A stretch of 64,000 nt of DNA from Gp6-AA40 sp035496255 (GTDB taxonomy: Bacteria > Acidobacteriota > Vicinamibacteria > Vicinamibacterales > UBA2999), in assembly GCA_035496255.1 (NCBI GenBank), contig DATJEU010000122.1, positions 1 through 64,000 on the forward strand, read 5' to 3'. The notes below the pieces were generated by a model, which searched no databases, was not told where the DNA came from, and worked only from the letters and a program-made list of their open reading frames with translations. The position numbers and the translations under genes were made by a program. Each line of letters starts with the position of its first letter. Positions within the stretch are counted from its first letter, which is position 1. Shown here piece by piece: positions 24,563-33,518 of the stretch.

Positions 24563-26217
24563 CAGCGGACCTTCCTCAGCGTCGTTGACTGGAACAGGAA
24601 CGGAATCGAGAACACCCGCTCGCGCCGGTGCTCGGCTTCCAGCAGTTGCACGCGGCCCTGGAGCAAATCGGAGAGCGTGACGATGCCCGCCGGCTGCCCC
24701 GACTCCCGGTCGAGCACCGGCAACTGGGTCAGATGCGCATTCGCCATTCGGTTGACGACCACTTTCAACGTCTCGTCGCTATAGGCAAACGCCGAATTCC
24801 AGTGCAGCGCTTCGTGCAGGCTCGGCACCGTGTCCGCACTCATCACCTCGCGCACGAAGATGATCTCGAGCGGATCCACCTCGTATTCGCGTGACAGGTG
24901 GAAGCCGCGCCGCGCCACCTTCTCCGTGAGGATCGACCGGCGCAGCGTCAGGACGGTGAACCCGTGTGCCACCGTGACGGCGACGAGCGCCGGCAGGATG
25001 ATGTTCACGTCATGCGTCAGCTCCAGCGCAAAGACGACCCCGGTGAAGGGCGAACGCATCGTTCCGCCGAGGATCGCCGCCATGCTGACGAGCGGCCAGA
25101 AGCCGGCACCGAGATTGGGCAGCACGGCGCTCTCGAGCCCGCCGAGCGCGCCGCCCATCATGAGCAGTGGCGCGAGGACGCCGCCCGACGTCCCGGAGCC
25201 GAGAGCGATTGCCCAGATCGACGACTTGACGACCAGGATGCCGAGCACCTCGGAGCGTGGCACGTTGCCCTGCAGCAGCGCCGCAATGACGTCGTAGCCG
25301 ACGCCGAGCGCCTGCGGGAAGAGCAGGCCGCCGACGCCGATCGCGATGCCACCGATCGCCGGCCACCACATCCAGTGGATGGGCAGATGTTCAAACGCGT
25401 CCTCCGACGCGTAGACGGCGCGCGTCAGCAGGTACGAGAGCGCGCCGGCCGCGAGTCCCGCAAACACGCATCCCACCAGTCCCCACGGTCCGATGAAGAT
25501 CGGATGTGCCGGTACGGGGAACAACGGACCGAGGCCGACGAGATAGCGCCTCGCGGCGGCGGCGGTGGCGCTGGCGATGGCCACGGGAATGAAGCTGCGC
25601 GGCTTCCACTCGAAGAGGAGCAGTTCGACGGCAAGCAGTACTGCGGCGAGCGGCGTCGCGAATGTTGCCGACATGCCGGCTGCCGCGCCGGCGACGAGCA
25701 GTGTCTTGCGCTCGGCGCTGCTCAAATGCACGAACTGCGCGATGAGCGAGCCGAACGCGCCGCCGGTCATGATGATCGGCCCTTCGGCGCCGAACGGGCC
25801 GCCGGACCCGATCGAGATCGCGGCGGAGATCGGTTTGAGGATCGCGAGATTCGGTTCGACGCGACTGCCCTTGATCAGGATCGATTCGATTGCTTCCGGA
25901 ATCCCGTGGCCGCGGATGCGCTCGGAACCGAAGCGCGCCATCAGACCGACGATCAGCGAACCGACCACCGGCACCGCGATCACCCAGGGGCCGAGCGTGT
26001 GCATCGCCGGCGACGCAGGCGCCGTGCTGAAGCGCTGAAAGAAGAAGAGATTGGTGCAGATGTTGATCAGCGCGATCAGCCAGACGGACAGATAGGCGCT
26101 GATGACACCGAGCGCGCAGGCGATCAGCGCCAGCAGGAAGACTCGCGGGGTCGCTGTGAAATCGCCTGGCTCCTGCGTGGGCAGGCCGCCAGGTTCATGC
26201 ATCCCGGCCGGCCTCAT
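24562..26217 (-). CDS. ClC-type chloride channel/transporter with C-terminal CBS region
   Basis: 551 residues with ten or more hydrophobic helices. The ClC signatures are in order: GHGIPEAIE (anion-site motif 1), GSGGPFGAEGP (motif 2, with the gating Glu kept, as in proton-coupled exchangers), and GSGTSGGVLAPLLMMGGALGG (motif 3). A cytoplasmic CBS pair follows at about residues 430-520 (VREVMSADTVPSL, LPVLDRESGQPAGIVTLSDLLQ). Roles of such exchangers include acid resistance and halide export. It is sandwiched between a tiny membrane protein (23-bp overlap) and marR. The gene begins at the first Met of a short polar N-terminus; a start at the second Met (MHEPGG) is equally possible. Confidence 0.93.
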   Translation of the reverse strand: MRPAGMHEPGGLPTQEPGDFTATPRVFLLALIACALGVISAYLSVWLIALINICTNLFFFQRFSTAPASPAMHTLGPWVIAVPVVGSLIVGLMARFGSERIRGHGIPEAIESILIKGSRVEPNLAILKPISAAISIGSGGPFGAEGPIIMTGGAFGSLIAQFVHLSSAERKTLLVAGAAAGMSATFATPLAAVLLAVELLLFEWKPRSFIPVAIASATAAAARRYLVGLGPLFPVPAHPIFIGPWGLVGCVFAGLAAGALSYLLTRAVYASEDAFEHLPIHWMWWPAIGGIAIGVGGLLFPQALGVGYDVIAALLQGNVPRSEVLGILVVKSSIWAIALGSGTSGGVLAPLLMMGGALGGLESAVLPNLGAGFWPLVSMAAILGGTMRSPFTGVVFALELTHDVNIILPALVAVTVAHGFTVLTLRRSILTEKVARRGFHLSREYEVDPLEIIFVREVMSADTVPSLHEALHWNSAFAYSDETLKVVVNRMANAHLTQLPVLDRESGQPAGIVTLSDLLQGRVQLLEAEHRRERVFSIPFLFQSTTLRKVR

Positions 26218-26308
26218 CCTCGCGCCGGCTGGCGCGATCGACGCGGTAGAGAATCACGAAAATCGTTGCCAGGCCGGCGGTCGTCAGGAAGGCCATCGTT
26301 TCGAACAC
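26195..26308 (-). CDS. Tiny single-pass membrane protein leading the ClC operon
   Basis: 37 residues from GTG 26308 (GGAG 8 nt upstream), or 33 from the inner ATG 26296. One transmembrane helix (MAFLTTAGLATIFVILYRV) is followed by a very charged tail (DRASRREDEAGRDA), an inner-membrane protein with a cytoplasmic tail. It ends 23 bp inside the ClC frame, so the two are translationally coupled. Size, topology and position recall accessory peptides such as KdpF, but no homology was recognised. The frame could be extended upstream, but the extension is repeat-like. Confidence 0.5.
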   Translation of the reverse strand: MFETMAFLTTAGLATIFVILYRVDRASRREDEAGRDA

Positions 26309-26349
26309 GGGACGAACTCCAGGAGGAAGGAATGGTGACGGGTGGACTG

Positions 26350-26371
26350 AATAGTTGTAATTGCAACTATT
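26350..26371. promoter_or_regulatory. Probable MarR operator of the ClC operon
   Basis: The core 20-mer at 26351-26370 is ATAGTTGTAATTGCAACTAT, with one further matching base on each side. Its arms AATAGTTG/CAACTATT are perfect around an N-AATT-N centre, the layout of known MarR-family boxes. It lies about 40 bp before the GTG of the tiny membrane protein. On the minus strand the -10-like TACACT lies just upstream of it, so bound MarR would block transcription. Confidence 0.7.
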
Positions 26372-26583
26372 AGTGTAGCATGGGGCGGTTGGAACTGGCT
26401 GGTGGGTAGTGGGCGGTAGGTAGTGGCTGGCGGCTTGATGAGGAGTGGGGAGTGGGTCGCGGTGGGAAATTCGCAGCAACACTGTTCAGTCACTGCTATG
26501 GACGATTCAGCAAGCCGGGCAATCAACCGGGATCGACGCCCCGTCCCCTTACCAGCCACTGCCCAGCACCCACCAGCGAGGCC

Positions 26584-27057
26584 CTACCGCTTAGGACACG
26601 TTTGTGGCAGCAGGCGGAACGATTCAACGTCGATCATGACTTCGTTGTAGCCGCCGAGCGTGGTCGGGCCGCCGCCAACGGGCGACTGCGGCCGGCCGCC
26701 GCCGATGCGGACGCCGCCGCCGAGATCGATGCCGCGCGTGTCGTCGAGATCGGCGCGCCGGATCCGGCCGGTGATCTCGATCATCGAGGGGGTCTGCTTC
26801 TTGATGTCGGCGAGGACGTCTTTCTTCGCGTTCATCTTGAACCGGCGTCCAGCCTTGATCACGCCGACGCCTTCGGTGGCGGGTGCGTCCTCGCTGATGA
26901 ACGTGCGGTTGTACGCACAGCCGGGAATCTGCACGCGCACCTCGTTCTTCGGAAGCGGCTTCTCCTGGGCCCGGGCAACCCCGGGGAGGGCGACGAGCGC
27001 CGCAGCGATCACGGCGGCGTGCGTGAACGGCACGGAAGTGAGCGCACGAGATGTCAT
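26584..27057 (-). CDS. Secreted hypothetical protein
   Basis: 157 residues. A signal peptide (HAAVIAAALVALPGVARAQ, cleaved near residue 30) is followed by a mainly beta mature part (KNEVRVQIPGCAYNRTFISED), a Gly-rich loop (GGGVRIGGGRPQSPVGGG) and a C-terminal strand ending LLPQTCPKR. Two Cys in the mature part could form a disulphide. No domain was recognised. It is divergent from the zinc-ribbon gene with only 17 bp between starts. The 275-bp stretch beyond its 3' end holds the GGTGGGTAGTGGGCGG-type low-complexity repeat and the ClC promoter. Confidence 0.75.
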   Translation of the reverse strand: MTSRALTSVPFTHAAVIAAALVALPGVARAQEKPLPKNEVRVQIPGCAYNRTFISEDAPATEGVGVIKAGRRFKMNAKKDVLADIKKQTPSMIEITGRIRRADLDDTRGIDLGGGVRIGGGRPQSPVGGGPTTLGGYNEVMIDVESFRLLPQTCPKR

Positions 27058-27074
27058 GAGAGTAGTGTACGCCC

Positions 27075-27290
27075 ATGAGCAATTCGCCTTCGCACCTCTC
27101 GCCGGTCGCGCCGGCCGCGTCTCGCGTCCGGTCGCAGGTTGTCCTGGCCTGTCCCCGGTGCGGCAGCGGCCGTCATGCGCGGCCGGCCGACGACGTGATG
27201 ACGGAGGGCGCGATGACCATGATGAACTGCGAGGCCTGTGGCTTCACCTGGCAGGAAGTTCTCAGCCGCGCGGCGCCACACGACGAGTGA
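27075..27290 (+). CDS. Stand-alone zinc-ribbon protein
   Basis: 71 residues. After a basic, disordered N-terminus come CPRCGS and, 22 residues later, CEACGFTW, giving the pattern CPxC-x(n)-CxxCxxxW that closes a zinc ribbon. The same layout is found at the C-termini of the receiver proteins at 32886-33491 and 49382-49924, so this looks like the free form of the same domain. No catalytic part is present; DNA, RNA or protein binding is the natural guess. The gene is divergent from a secreted protein and stands alone. Confidence 0.75.
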   Translation: MSNSPSHLSPVAPAASRVRSQVVLACPRCGSGRHARPADDVMTEGAMTMMNCEACGFTWQEVLSRAAPHDE

Positions 27291-27381
27291 TCCGCGATCG
27301 GCGCTGACGGATCTTGACCAGCGTCGCACGGGTTGCTAAATCTTTACGTAACGATCCTGTGAATCTCCGGAGGGAATTCGG

Positions 27382-27990
27382 ATGTTCGCCAAACTGGTGA
27401 CGACGACTGCAGCTGTTGTGTTCTGCGCGCAGGTGAGCTGGGCGCAGACTGCTCCATCCCCATCTTCATCCACTCCCCATCCCCCACCTCCAGCCGACGA
27501 AGCGGCGGCCGCTGCCGACACGGCGGTGTCGCCATCGATCGTCGGCACCTGGAAAGCGAAGACCGAGAAACTGCCGCTGACCGGCGACTTCAACGAGAAA
27601 GTCTGGGGCCGCGGCGCCCAGTCGGTGCGCGATATCACGCTGACCGTGCGCCCCGGCGGCGAGGCGACGCTCACCGTTGCGCGCAAGGTGATCAACAAGG
27701 TCGGAAAGGTGGTTGCCGGTTCCGCGCGCACCGAACAGGCGGACGTGAAGATTGGATCCGAGAAGCCTGGGTTCGCGACGCGCATCGATCACGACGTCAC
27801 GGTCGTGAAGGCCGAGCGCCGCTATTCGGACAAGGCGTCCGAGACGTGGCCGCTCGAGAACCTGCGCGTGGGCGTCGTCACCTTTACCGACAGCCGGAAC
27901 GCGCTGGAAGTGCGCTTCGATCCCGTTGACGGTCAGGGCGCGTTCGCGGAGTTGCTCACGCGCACCGCGGCAACCAGAAGCCGGAAGTAG
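27382..27990 (+). CDS. Secreted hypothetical protein
   Basis: 202 residues. Signal peptide (MFAKLVTTTAAVVFCAQVSWAQ), then a Pro/Ser/Ala-rich linker, then a beta-rich domain that begins SIVGTWKAKTEKLPLTGDF and includes VRDITLTVRPGGEATLTV, a pattern like a lipocalin-type or FABP-type barrel (inference only). The C-terminus is basic. No family assignment is made. A GGAGG sits 15-20 nt before the ATG. It ends just before one of the dispersed palindromes. Confidence 0.72.
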   Translation: MFAKLVTTTAAVVFCAQVSWAQTAPSPSSSTPHPPPPADEAAAAADTAVSPSIVGTWKAKTEKLPLTGDFNEKVWGRGAQSVRDITLTVRPGGEATLTVARKVINKVGKVVAGSARTEQADVKIGSEKPGFATRIDHDVTVVKAERRYSDKASETWPLENLRVGVVTFTDSRNALEVRFDPVDGQGAFAELLTRTAATRSRK

Positions 27991-28434
27991 TGCCTCACGG
28001 GCGGGTCCAACGACCCGCCCCTGCGAGGTGTCAACACCCGGCGTCCAACATCCAATTCCCAAAACCCCCAACCGCACGACTGCCACCGGTTGTGTTTGGG
28101 AGTTGGGCGTTGGGAGTTGAGAATCGCGCCCGCGGCTGCCGACCGGTTCGCGTCCGTCTTCGACCGTGGACCTGACCATGTGACGAAGCGTGTCCGCCTG
28201 ACGCATGAACACCTCGCCGCGGTGGGTCTTCGTGCCGCCGCCCGGTGCCTCGCGCGCGGATGTCTGCGTGGTGGGAAGCGGCCCGAGGTTGCAAGGCCAG
28301 GCGCGCGCCTGCCCACTTGCGCCGTGCTTCGATTCCGCCCGCCGATCCGCCGATGACTGCGAGATCTGTGCAGCTCAACGAAGGCGTAACACGCGCTCCT
28401 CAGCGGCGCGTACCTATATTAGGCTTGCAACTCC
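27991..28434. repeat. Gene-free spacer with palindrome and degenerate repeats
   Basis: Begins with GGGCGGGTC-CAAC-GACCCGCCC (27999-28020), the third exact-arm copy of the family. Then 28040-28130 holds two facing blocks, AATTCCCAAAACCCCC and TTTGGGAGTTGGGCGTTGGG, that can pair. The rest has short open frames with unnatural composition (rejected). TATATT at 28415-28420 is a good -10 candidate for the kinase gene at 28435. Confidence 0.7.
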
Positions 28435-31400
28435 ATGCCCAGTGCGAATCAGCGCGACGGCGCGTCGACGTCCTCCGATACGCCGGCGATCGTCGTCGGG
28501 CTTGGCGCATCGGCGGGCGGCATCAAGTCGTTGGCCGAATTTTTCAGGCACGTCAGCGCGGATGAATCCGCCGCCTACGTGGTCATCCTGCACCTCTCCC
28601 CGGATCATGAAAGCCGGCTCGCCGAGATCCTGCAGCAGACGTCGCCGGTCCCGGTGACGCAGGTCCGCGAATCGGTCACGCTGCGCCCACGTCAGGCGTA
28701 CGTCATTTCTCCGAATCAGAGCCTGCGGATCGATGACGGGGTGCTCGTGGTCGACGAGGCCACGCGCCAGGAACGTAAGGCGCCCGTCGATCTGTTCTTT
28801 CGCACGCTGGCCGGGGGCTACGGTGCGGCGTCTGTGGCGATCGTGCTCTCCGGCACCGGCTCCGACGGGTCGAACGGGTTGAAGCGCATGAAGGAATTCG
28901 GCGGACTGACCATCGTGCAGGACCCGCTCGAAGCGGAGTTCCAGGAGATGCCGGCCAACTCAATTGCGACCGGTCTGGTGGATTACGTCATGAGCGTCAA
29001 GGAGATGCCGCGGCGGATCATCGAGTACCGCCAGCGTCTGGGGACGATTCCGGCGCAGCTGCCTGCCGATCCCCCGGACTCGGACCAGACGGCCGTCACT
29101 GCAGCCGACGTTCGCACGGCTCAGGAGTGGCGCGACATCCTGACGCTGCTGCGCGTTCGTACCGGGCAGGATTTCTCGAATTACAAACCGGCAACGATCA
29201 GACGGCGTGTGCAGCGACGGCTGGGCGTGCGTGGCGTTTCGACGCTGGCCGAATATGTCCAGGTGATGCGGGAGCATCCTGACGAAGCGGTGCTGCTGAT
29301 GAAGGAACTGCTCATCAGCGTGACGAACTTCGTCCGCGATCCGGAGGCATTCCAGGTTCTCGAGCGCGACGTCGTGCCGGCGCTCTTCGAGCGGCACGGG
29401 AGCGGCGATCAGATTCGCATCTGGTCAGCGGGCTGTGCCACCGGGGAAGAAGCCTATTCGCTTGCCATGCTCTTCGCCGAGCGCGCTGGAACGGTGCGCG
29501 ACGCCCCGACGATTCAGGTGTTCGCGTCGGACCTGGACGAGCAGGCGATCGCGACGGCGCGCGACGGGCTGTACAGCGAAGCTGATGTCGCCGACCTCTC
29601 GGCGGGTCGGCTGGCGCGCTTCTTCCAGCGCGAGCCGGGCGGCTATCGCGTGCGCCGCGATCTACGCGAGATGGTGCTGTTCGCTCATCACAACGTGATC
29701 CGCGACCCGCCGTTCTCGCACGTCGACCTGATCGCCTGCCGGAATCTGCTGATCTACTTGAACCGTTCGATTCAGGAGCGGCTGATCGAAACCTTCCACT
29801 TCGCATTGCGGCCCGGTGGCTACCTGTTCCTCGGCACCTCAGAGACGGCCGACGGCGGCGACGATCTGTTCGCCGTCGTGGACAAGAGCGCCCACATCTT
29901 CGAGAGCCGTACGGTGACGAGCCGCCCGTCCCTGGCGCTGGCGGACCGCGCCATTCCGGCCGCACCACCATATCCGCGCGCACTGGAACCGCGGCCGCTC
30001 GAGCGCATCTCGCCCGGGGAACTCCATCTCCGCCTGCTCGAGCAGTACGCGCCGCCGTCCTTCGTTGTCAATGAGGACTACACGCTGATGCACGTCTCAC
30101 CGGGCGCCGCTGCCTTCCTGCAGGTCACGCCCGGTGAGCCGTCACGCGATATTTTCAAGGTGGTCCACGAGGACCTCCGTGCCGATCTGCGTACTGCGCT
30201 GCAGATGGCGGCGCGGGACCGGGCGGCGGTCGTCATCAGCGGCGTCCGCGTGCACCTGCCTGAGGGCGACAAGGCGCTGCGCCTGACGGCACGCCCGGCG
30301 CTGCGCGAGGACAGCACGCCGCGCGGCTATTTTCTGATCGTGCTCGAGGAGAAGGAGGACGGGGCGGCGCCGGCGGCCATTCGGATCACCAGCCGGGCGG
30401 AGCCCGAATCACGCCAGCTCACCGAGGAATTGGAGCAGGTCAGGGGGCGCCTGCGCTCGACGGTCGAGCAATACGAAACGCAGGTCGAGGAGGCACGGGC
30501 CGCGAACGAGGAATTGCAGGCGATGAACGAGGAGCTCCGATCCTCGGCCGAAGAGCTCGAGACCAGCCGGGAGGAACTGCGGTCGTCCAACGAGGAGCTG
30601 ACGACCGTCAACGAGGAGCTCAAGATCAAGATCGAGGAACTCCGGCTCACCAACAACGATTTTCAAAATCTCATCAACGCCGCCGATATCGCCGCGATCT
30701 TCCTCGATCGATCGTTGCGGGTGAAACTGTCGACGCCCCGCGCGCAGCAGATCTTCAATCTGCTGCCGGCCGACATCGGTCGCCGTCTGTCGGACATCAC
30801 CAGCCGGCTGCTCTACGAGCCGTTCCATGACGACACCTTGCGCGTCCTCGATCGGCTGCACACGGTCGAGCGCGAGGTGCAGACCAGGGAAGGACGCTGG
30901 TTCTTGATGCGGATCCTGCCGTACCGGACGGCGGACGATCGCATCGAGGGTGTTGCGATGACCTTTCACGACATCACCTTGCGTCGTCACGCCGAGACCC
31001 GATTGCACGCGGGCGAGGAGCGGTTGCGCCTGCTCATCGACAGCGCCGTTGACTATGCCATCTTCACCATGTCCAGCGACGGCGTCATCGACTCGTGGAA
31101 TACCGGTGCCGAACGGATGTTCGGCTACGGCGGCGACGAGATCATCGGCCAGGACGGCGCCATCCTGTTCACACCGGAGGATCGCATGGCCGGTGTGCCC
31201 GGCGAGGAACTGGCGGTTGCCCACGAGAAAGGCCGCGCCCTCGACGAACGGTGGCACCTGCGCAAGGACGGCACCCGGTTCTTCTGCTCCGGCGTAACGA
31301 CGCGGCTCGGCAACGACGACACGGTGGTCGGGTACGCGAAGATCGCGCGCGACCTCACGGCGGGTCGCGAATCGCAGACGGCGTTGCAACAGGCGCATGC

Positions 31401-32136
31401 CGATCTCGAGGCCCGCGTCGATCACCGCACCCGCCAGTTACTGGCGGAAATCGAACGCCGCGGCGCCGCGCAGCAGGAAGTCTCGGCGTTGCTGCGGCGC
31501 CTGGTCACGGCGCAGGAAGACCTGCGGCGCCGGATTTCGCGCGACCTTCACGATCAACTCGGTCAACAGTTGACCGCGCTGCGCCTCGCGCTCGAACGGC
31601 ACCGCGAACACTGCCGCGGCGAGGCCACCGCCGATCTCGAGCGCGCACAGCAGCTCACGCGTGAGATCGACGGCGCCATCGACTTCCTGGCGTGGGAACT
31701 GCGACCGACGGTCCTCGATGACCTGGGCCTGGCTGCGGCGTTGCCGCGCTACGTCGAGGAGTGGTCGGCGCACCACGGCATTTCAGCCCGATTCGAGAAC
31801 GGCGGGCATATCCAAGGCCGCCTCGATTCCGAGATCGAAACGACGTTCTACCGCGTCGCGCAGGAAGCGCTAAACAACGTCGCCAAGCACGCGCAGGCGA
31901 CCAGCGTCGACGTGGTCCTCGATCGCCGCGACGGTGAGCTTCTCCTGGTGGTTGAAGACGACGGTATCGGATTCGACATCGGTGCACCCGACGTGAGGGA
32001 CAACGGCATCGGCCTCGCCGGCATGCGCGAGCGCGCGGCGCTGGCCGGGGCGACGCTGCAGGTGGAATCGACGCCTGGAAAGGGCACCTCGGTATATCTG
32101 CGTCGCCCGATCGCCGAGGCCGCCACGTCATCATGA
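28435..32136 (+). CDS. CheB-CheR-PAS-histidine kinase fusion
   Basis: 1233 residues, no membrane segment. Order: CheB methylesterase (about 15-195; catalytic Ser in GLGASAGG, His in HLSPDHE, Asp in GTGSDGSNG), CheR methyltransferase (about 222-490; IWSAGCATGEEAYSLAML SAM motif), a coiled coil (about 645-745, EELxxxNEEL repeats), two PAS domains (about 745-860 and 865-985; the second has SDGVIDSWNTGAERMFGY), then a NarX-type HisKA_3 dimerisation domain with H-box SRDLHDQLGQQLTALRLAL and a HATPase domain (EALNNVAKHAQ, GIGLAGMRERA). CheB/CheR/PAS fusions are known. A NarX-type kinase at the end pairs naturally with the LuxR-type regulator that overlaps its stop codon. Confidence 0.93.
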   Translation: MPSANQRDGASTSSDTPAIVVGLGASAGGIKSLAEFFRHVSADESAAYVVILHLSPDHESRLAEILQQTSPVPVTQVRESVTLRPRQAYVISPNQSLRIDDGVLVVDEATRQERKAPVDLFFRTLAGGYGAASVAIVLSGTGSDGSNGLKRMKEFGGLTIVQDPLEAEFQEMPANSIATGLVDYVMSVKEMPRRIIEYRQRLGTIPAQLPADPPDSDQTAVTAADVRTAQEWRDILTLLRVRTGQDFSNYKPATIRRRVQRRLGVRGVSTLAEYVQVMREHPDEAVLLMKELLISVTNFVRDPEAFQVLERDVVPALFERHGSGDQIRIWSAGCATGEEAYSLAMLFAERAGTVRDAPTIQVFASDLDEQAIATARDGLYSEADVADLSAGRLARFFQREPGGYRVRRDLREMVLFAHHNVIRDPPFSHVDLIACRNLLIYLNRSIQERLIETFHFALRPGGYLFLGTSETADGGDDLFAVVDKSAHIFESRTVTSRPSLALADRAIPAAPPYPRALEPRPLERISPGELHLRLLEQYAPPSFVVNEDYTLMHVSPGAAAFLQVTPGEPSRDIFKVVHEDLRADLRTALQMAARDRAAVVISGVRVHLPEGDKALRLTARPALREDSTPRGYFLIVLEEKEDGAAPAAIRITSRAEPESRQLTEELEQVRGRLRSTVEQYETQVEEARAANEELQAMNEELRSSAEELETSREELRSSNEELTTVNEELKIKIEELRLTNNDFQNLINAADIAAIFLDRSLRVKLSTPRAQQIFNLLPADIGRRLSDITSRLLYEPFHDDTLRVLDRLHTVEREVQTREGRWFLMRILPYRTADDRIEGVAMTFHDITLRRHAETRLHAGEERLRLLIDSAVDYAIFTMSSDGVIDSWNTGAERMFGYGGDEIIGQDGAILFTPEDRMAGVPGEELAVAHEKGRALDERWHLRKDGTRFFCSGVTTRLGNDDTVVGYAKIARDLTAGRESQTALQQAHADLEARVDHRTRQLLAEIERRGAAQQEVSALLRRLVTAQEDLRRRISRDLHDQLGQQLTALRLALERHREHCRGEATADLERAQQLTREIDGAIDFLAWELRPTVLDDLGLAAALPRYVEEWSAHHGISARFENGGHIQGRLDSEIETTFYRVAQEALNNVAKHAQATSVDVVLDRRDGELLLVVEDDGIGFDIGAPDVRDNGIGLAGMRERAALAGATLQVESTPGKGTSVYLRRPIAEAATSS

Positions 32137-32774
32137 GGATTCGCGTCCTCGTCGCCGAGGACCACGAGACCGTGCGCCAGGGGCTGAAGCTGCTGATTGG
32201 CGGGCAGCCCGACATGGAAGTGGTCGCCGAAGCCGGCGATGGCGCGGCCGCGGTCGAGCGGGTCGAAGCACTGGCCCCCGATGTGGCCGTCCTCGACATC
32301 GCGATGCCCAGCATGAACGGATTGATCGCCGCCCGTCATATCCGGGACCACTCGCCGAAGACGGCGGTGGTGGCGCTGACGCGCCATACGGACCCGGCCT
32401 ATGTGAAGGAGTTGATGGCGGCCGGCGCCTCCGGATACGTGCTGAAGCAGAGCCCGTCCGGCGAACTGCTGAAGGCGATTCGAGCCGCTGCCAGGGGTGG
32501 GCAACACCTCGACGCCGGCCTCGCCACACGTTCGCCCGCGCGAGTGCTGTCCCGTCGAGGAGACCAGTCGGGACCGCTGATCACCGAACGTGAACGTCAG
32601 GTGCTGCAGTTGATGGCGCTCGGCCACAGCAACAAGGACATTGCGAACGAACTGGATGTGGCGGTGAAGACTGTCGAAGTGCACAAGTCGAATGCGATGC
32701 GGAAGCTCGGACTGAGTGGGCGCATCGACGTGATCCGCTATGCCTCACTGCAGGGCTGGCTGCGCGAGCCCTAG
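32133..32774 (+). CDS. NarL/LuxR-type response regulator
   Basis: 213 residues, overlapping the kinase gene by 4 bp (ATGA). The receiver domain has the acidic pair ED (VAEDHETVR), the phospho-acceptor Asp in VAVLDIAMPSMNG, and KQSPSGELLKAI where the conserved Lys stands (LKQ instead of the usual KP). The C-terminal LuxR helix-turn-helix is LITERERQVLQLMALGHSNKDIANELDVAVKTVEVHKSNAMRKLGL. It is the evident cognate output of the CheB-CheR-kinase fusion. Confidence 0.93.
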   Translation: MRIRVLVAEDHETVRQGLKLLIGGQPDMEVVAEAGDGAAAVERVEALAPDVAVLDIAMPSMNGLIAARHIRDHSPKTAVVALTRHTDPAYVKELMAAGASGYVLKQSPSGELLKAIRAAARGGQHLDAGLATRSPARVLSRRGDQSGPLITERERQVLQLMALGHSNKDIANELDVAVKTVEVHKSNAMRKLGLSGRIDVIRYASLQGWLREP

Positions 32775-32885
32775 CGGGTGAGCGTGCAGGCTAAGGGTTC
32801 TCCCCAATAGCAGCCGTTGACGTCAAGATGACAGTGTTGATGCGCGCACTCATTTGTCGTCAACGAAACTCGTGAGTACCTCCCT

Positions 32886-33491
32886 ATGCTGCCACCACGC
32901 GCTTACGCCGAGGCGGTTCCGCCTCTCTCGCCCGGCCCGATTCCTCGTGCCGTGCCGACGGCACGGCCGGCGATCGTCATCGCTGCAGCGCAGACTGATA
33001 TCGATCGATTCCCCTCCGGTAATTTCTCGCGCTACGCCGTCCATACCACACACGAAGCGCTCCGGCTGATCGAAACCGCACGTCCACGCATCGTCATTGC
33101 CGACTGGGAGTGTCAGGAGATCGACGGCGGTCAGGTCTGTGCGGCGGCCCGGAAGTTCGCACAGACCGGCGTGCTGATCACCACCTCCGAACCCGAGCAC
33201 GCGCCGGCGGCGCTCAAAGCCGGATGCCACGCGATCCTGCTGAAGCCGTTCGCGCCGAACCTCCTGGCCGCGCGTCTCGGCAGGCTTGCCCGCGAACTGC
33301 CGACAACGCCGCTCGCCGTTCGCGCTGCCGCGGCGATGCAGCAGTGCGGCACCAATCGCATGTGGCCCGACACGAATTGCCCGAAGTGCAACACGCCCGG
33401 CGCGACGAGTTTCGAGTTCTCCAGCTACCGTCGCATGTGGTACGCGTGCCTGAGTTGCGAGGCCGTGTGGCTGGGGCCGCGGCAGGAGTGA
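32886..33491 (+). CDS. Atypical receiver domain fused to a C-terminal zinc ribbon
   Basis: 201 residues. After a Pro-rich leader, residues 28-145 resemble a response-regulator receiver: strand AIVIAAAQTDID (the acidic pair is lost or shifted), phospho-acceptor Asp in IVIADWECQEIDG, and the conserved Lys in LLKPFAP. After a short helix, residues 162-197 form a zinc ribbon: CPKC, an 18-20 residue excursion, then CLSCEAVWLG. A second protein of this build lies at 49382-49924 and a free ribbon at 27075-27290. The gene follows the kinase/LuxR pair by 111 bp on the same strand. Possible outputs are nucleic-acid or protein binding. No characterised family with this order was recognised. Confidence 0.8.
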   Translation: MLPPRAYAEAVPPLSPGPIPRAVPTARPAIVIAAAQTDIDRFPSGNFSRYAVHTTHEALRLIETARPRIVIADWECQEIDGGQVCAAARKFAQTGVLITTSEPEHAPAALKAGCHAILLKPFAPNLLAARLGRLARELPTTPLAVRAAAAMQQCGTNRMWPDTNCPKCNTPGATSFEFSSYRRMWYACLSCEAVWLGPRQE

Positions 33492-33518
33492 GCGGAGGCC
33501 GCAGAGGAGCCTCCTCCC

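Noticed and set aside
28205..28657. Open frame starting MNTSPRWVFVPPPG
   Set aside because: Its composition is unnatural (Arg/Ser/Cys-rich) and it runs into the true CheB domain in another frame.
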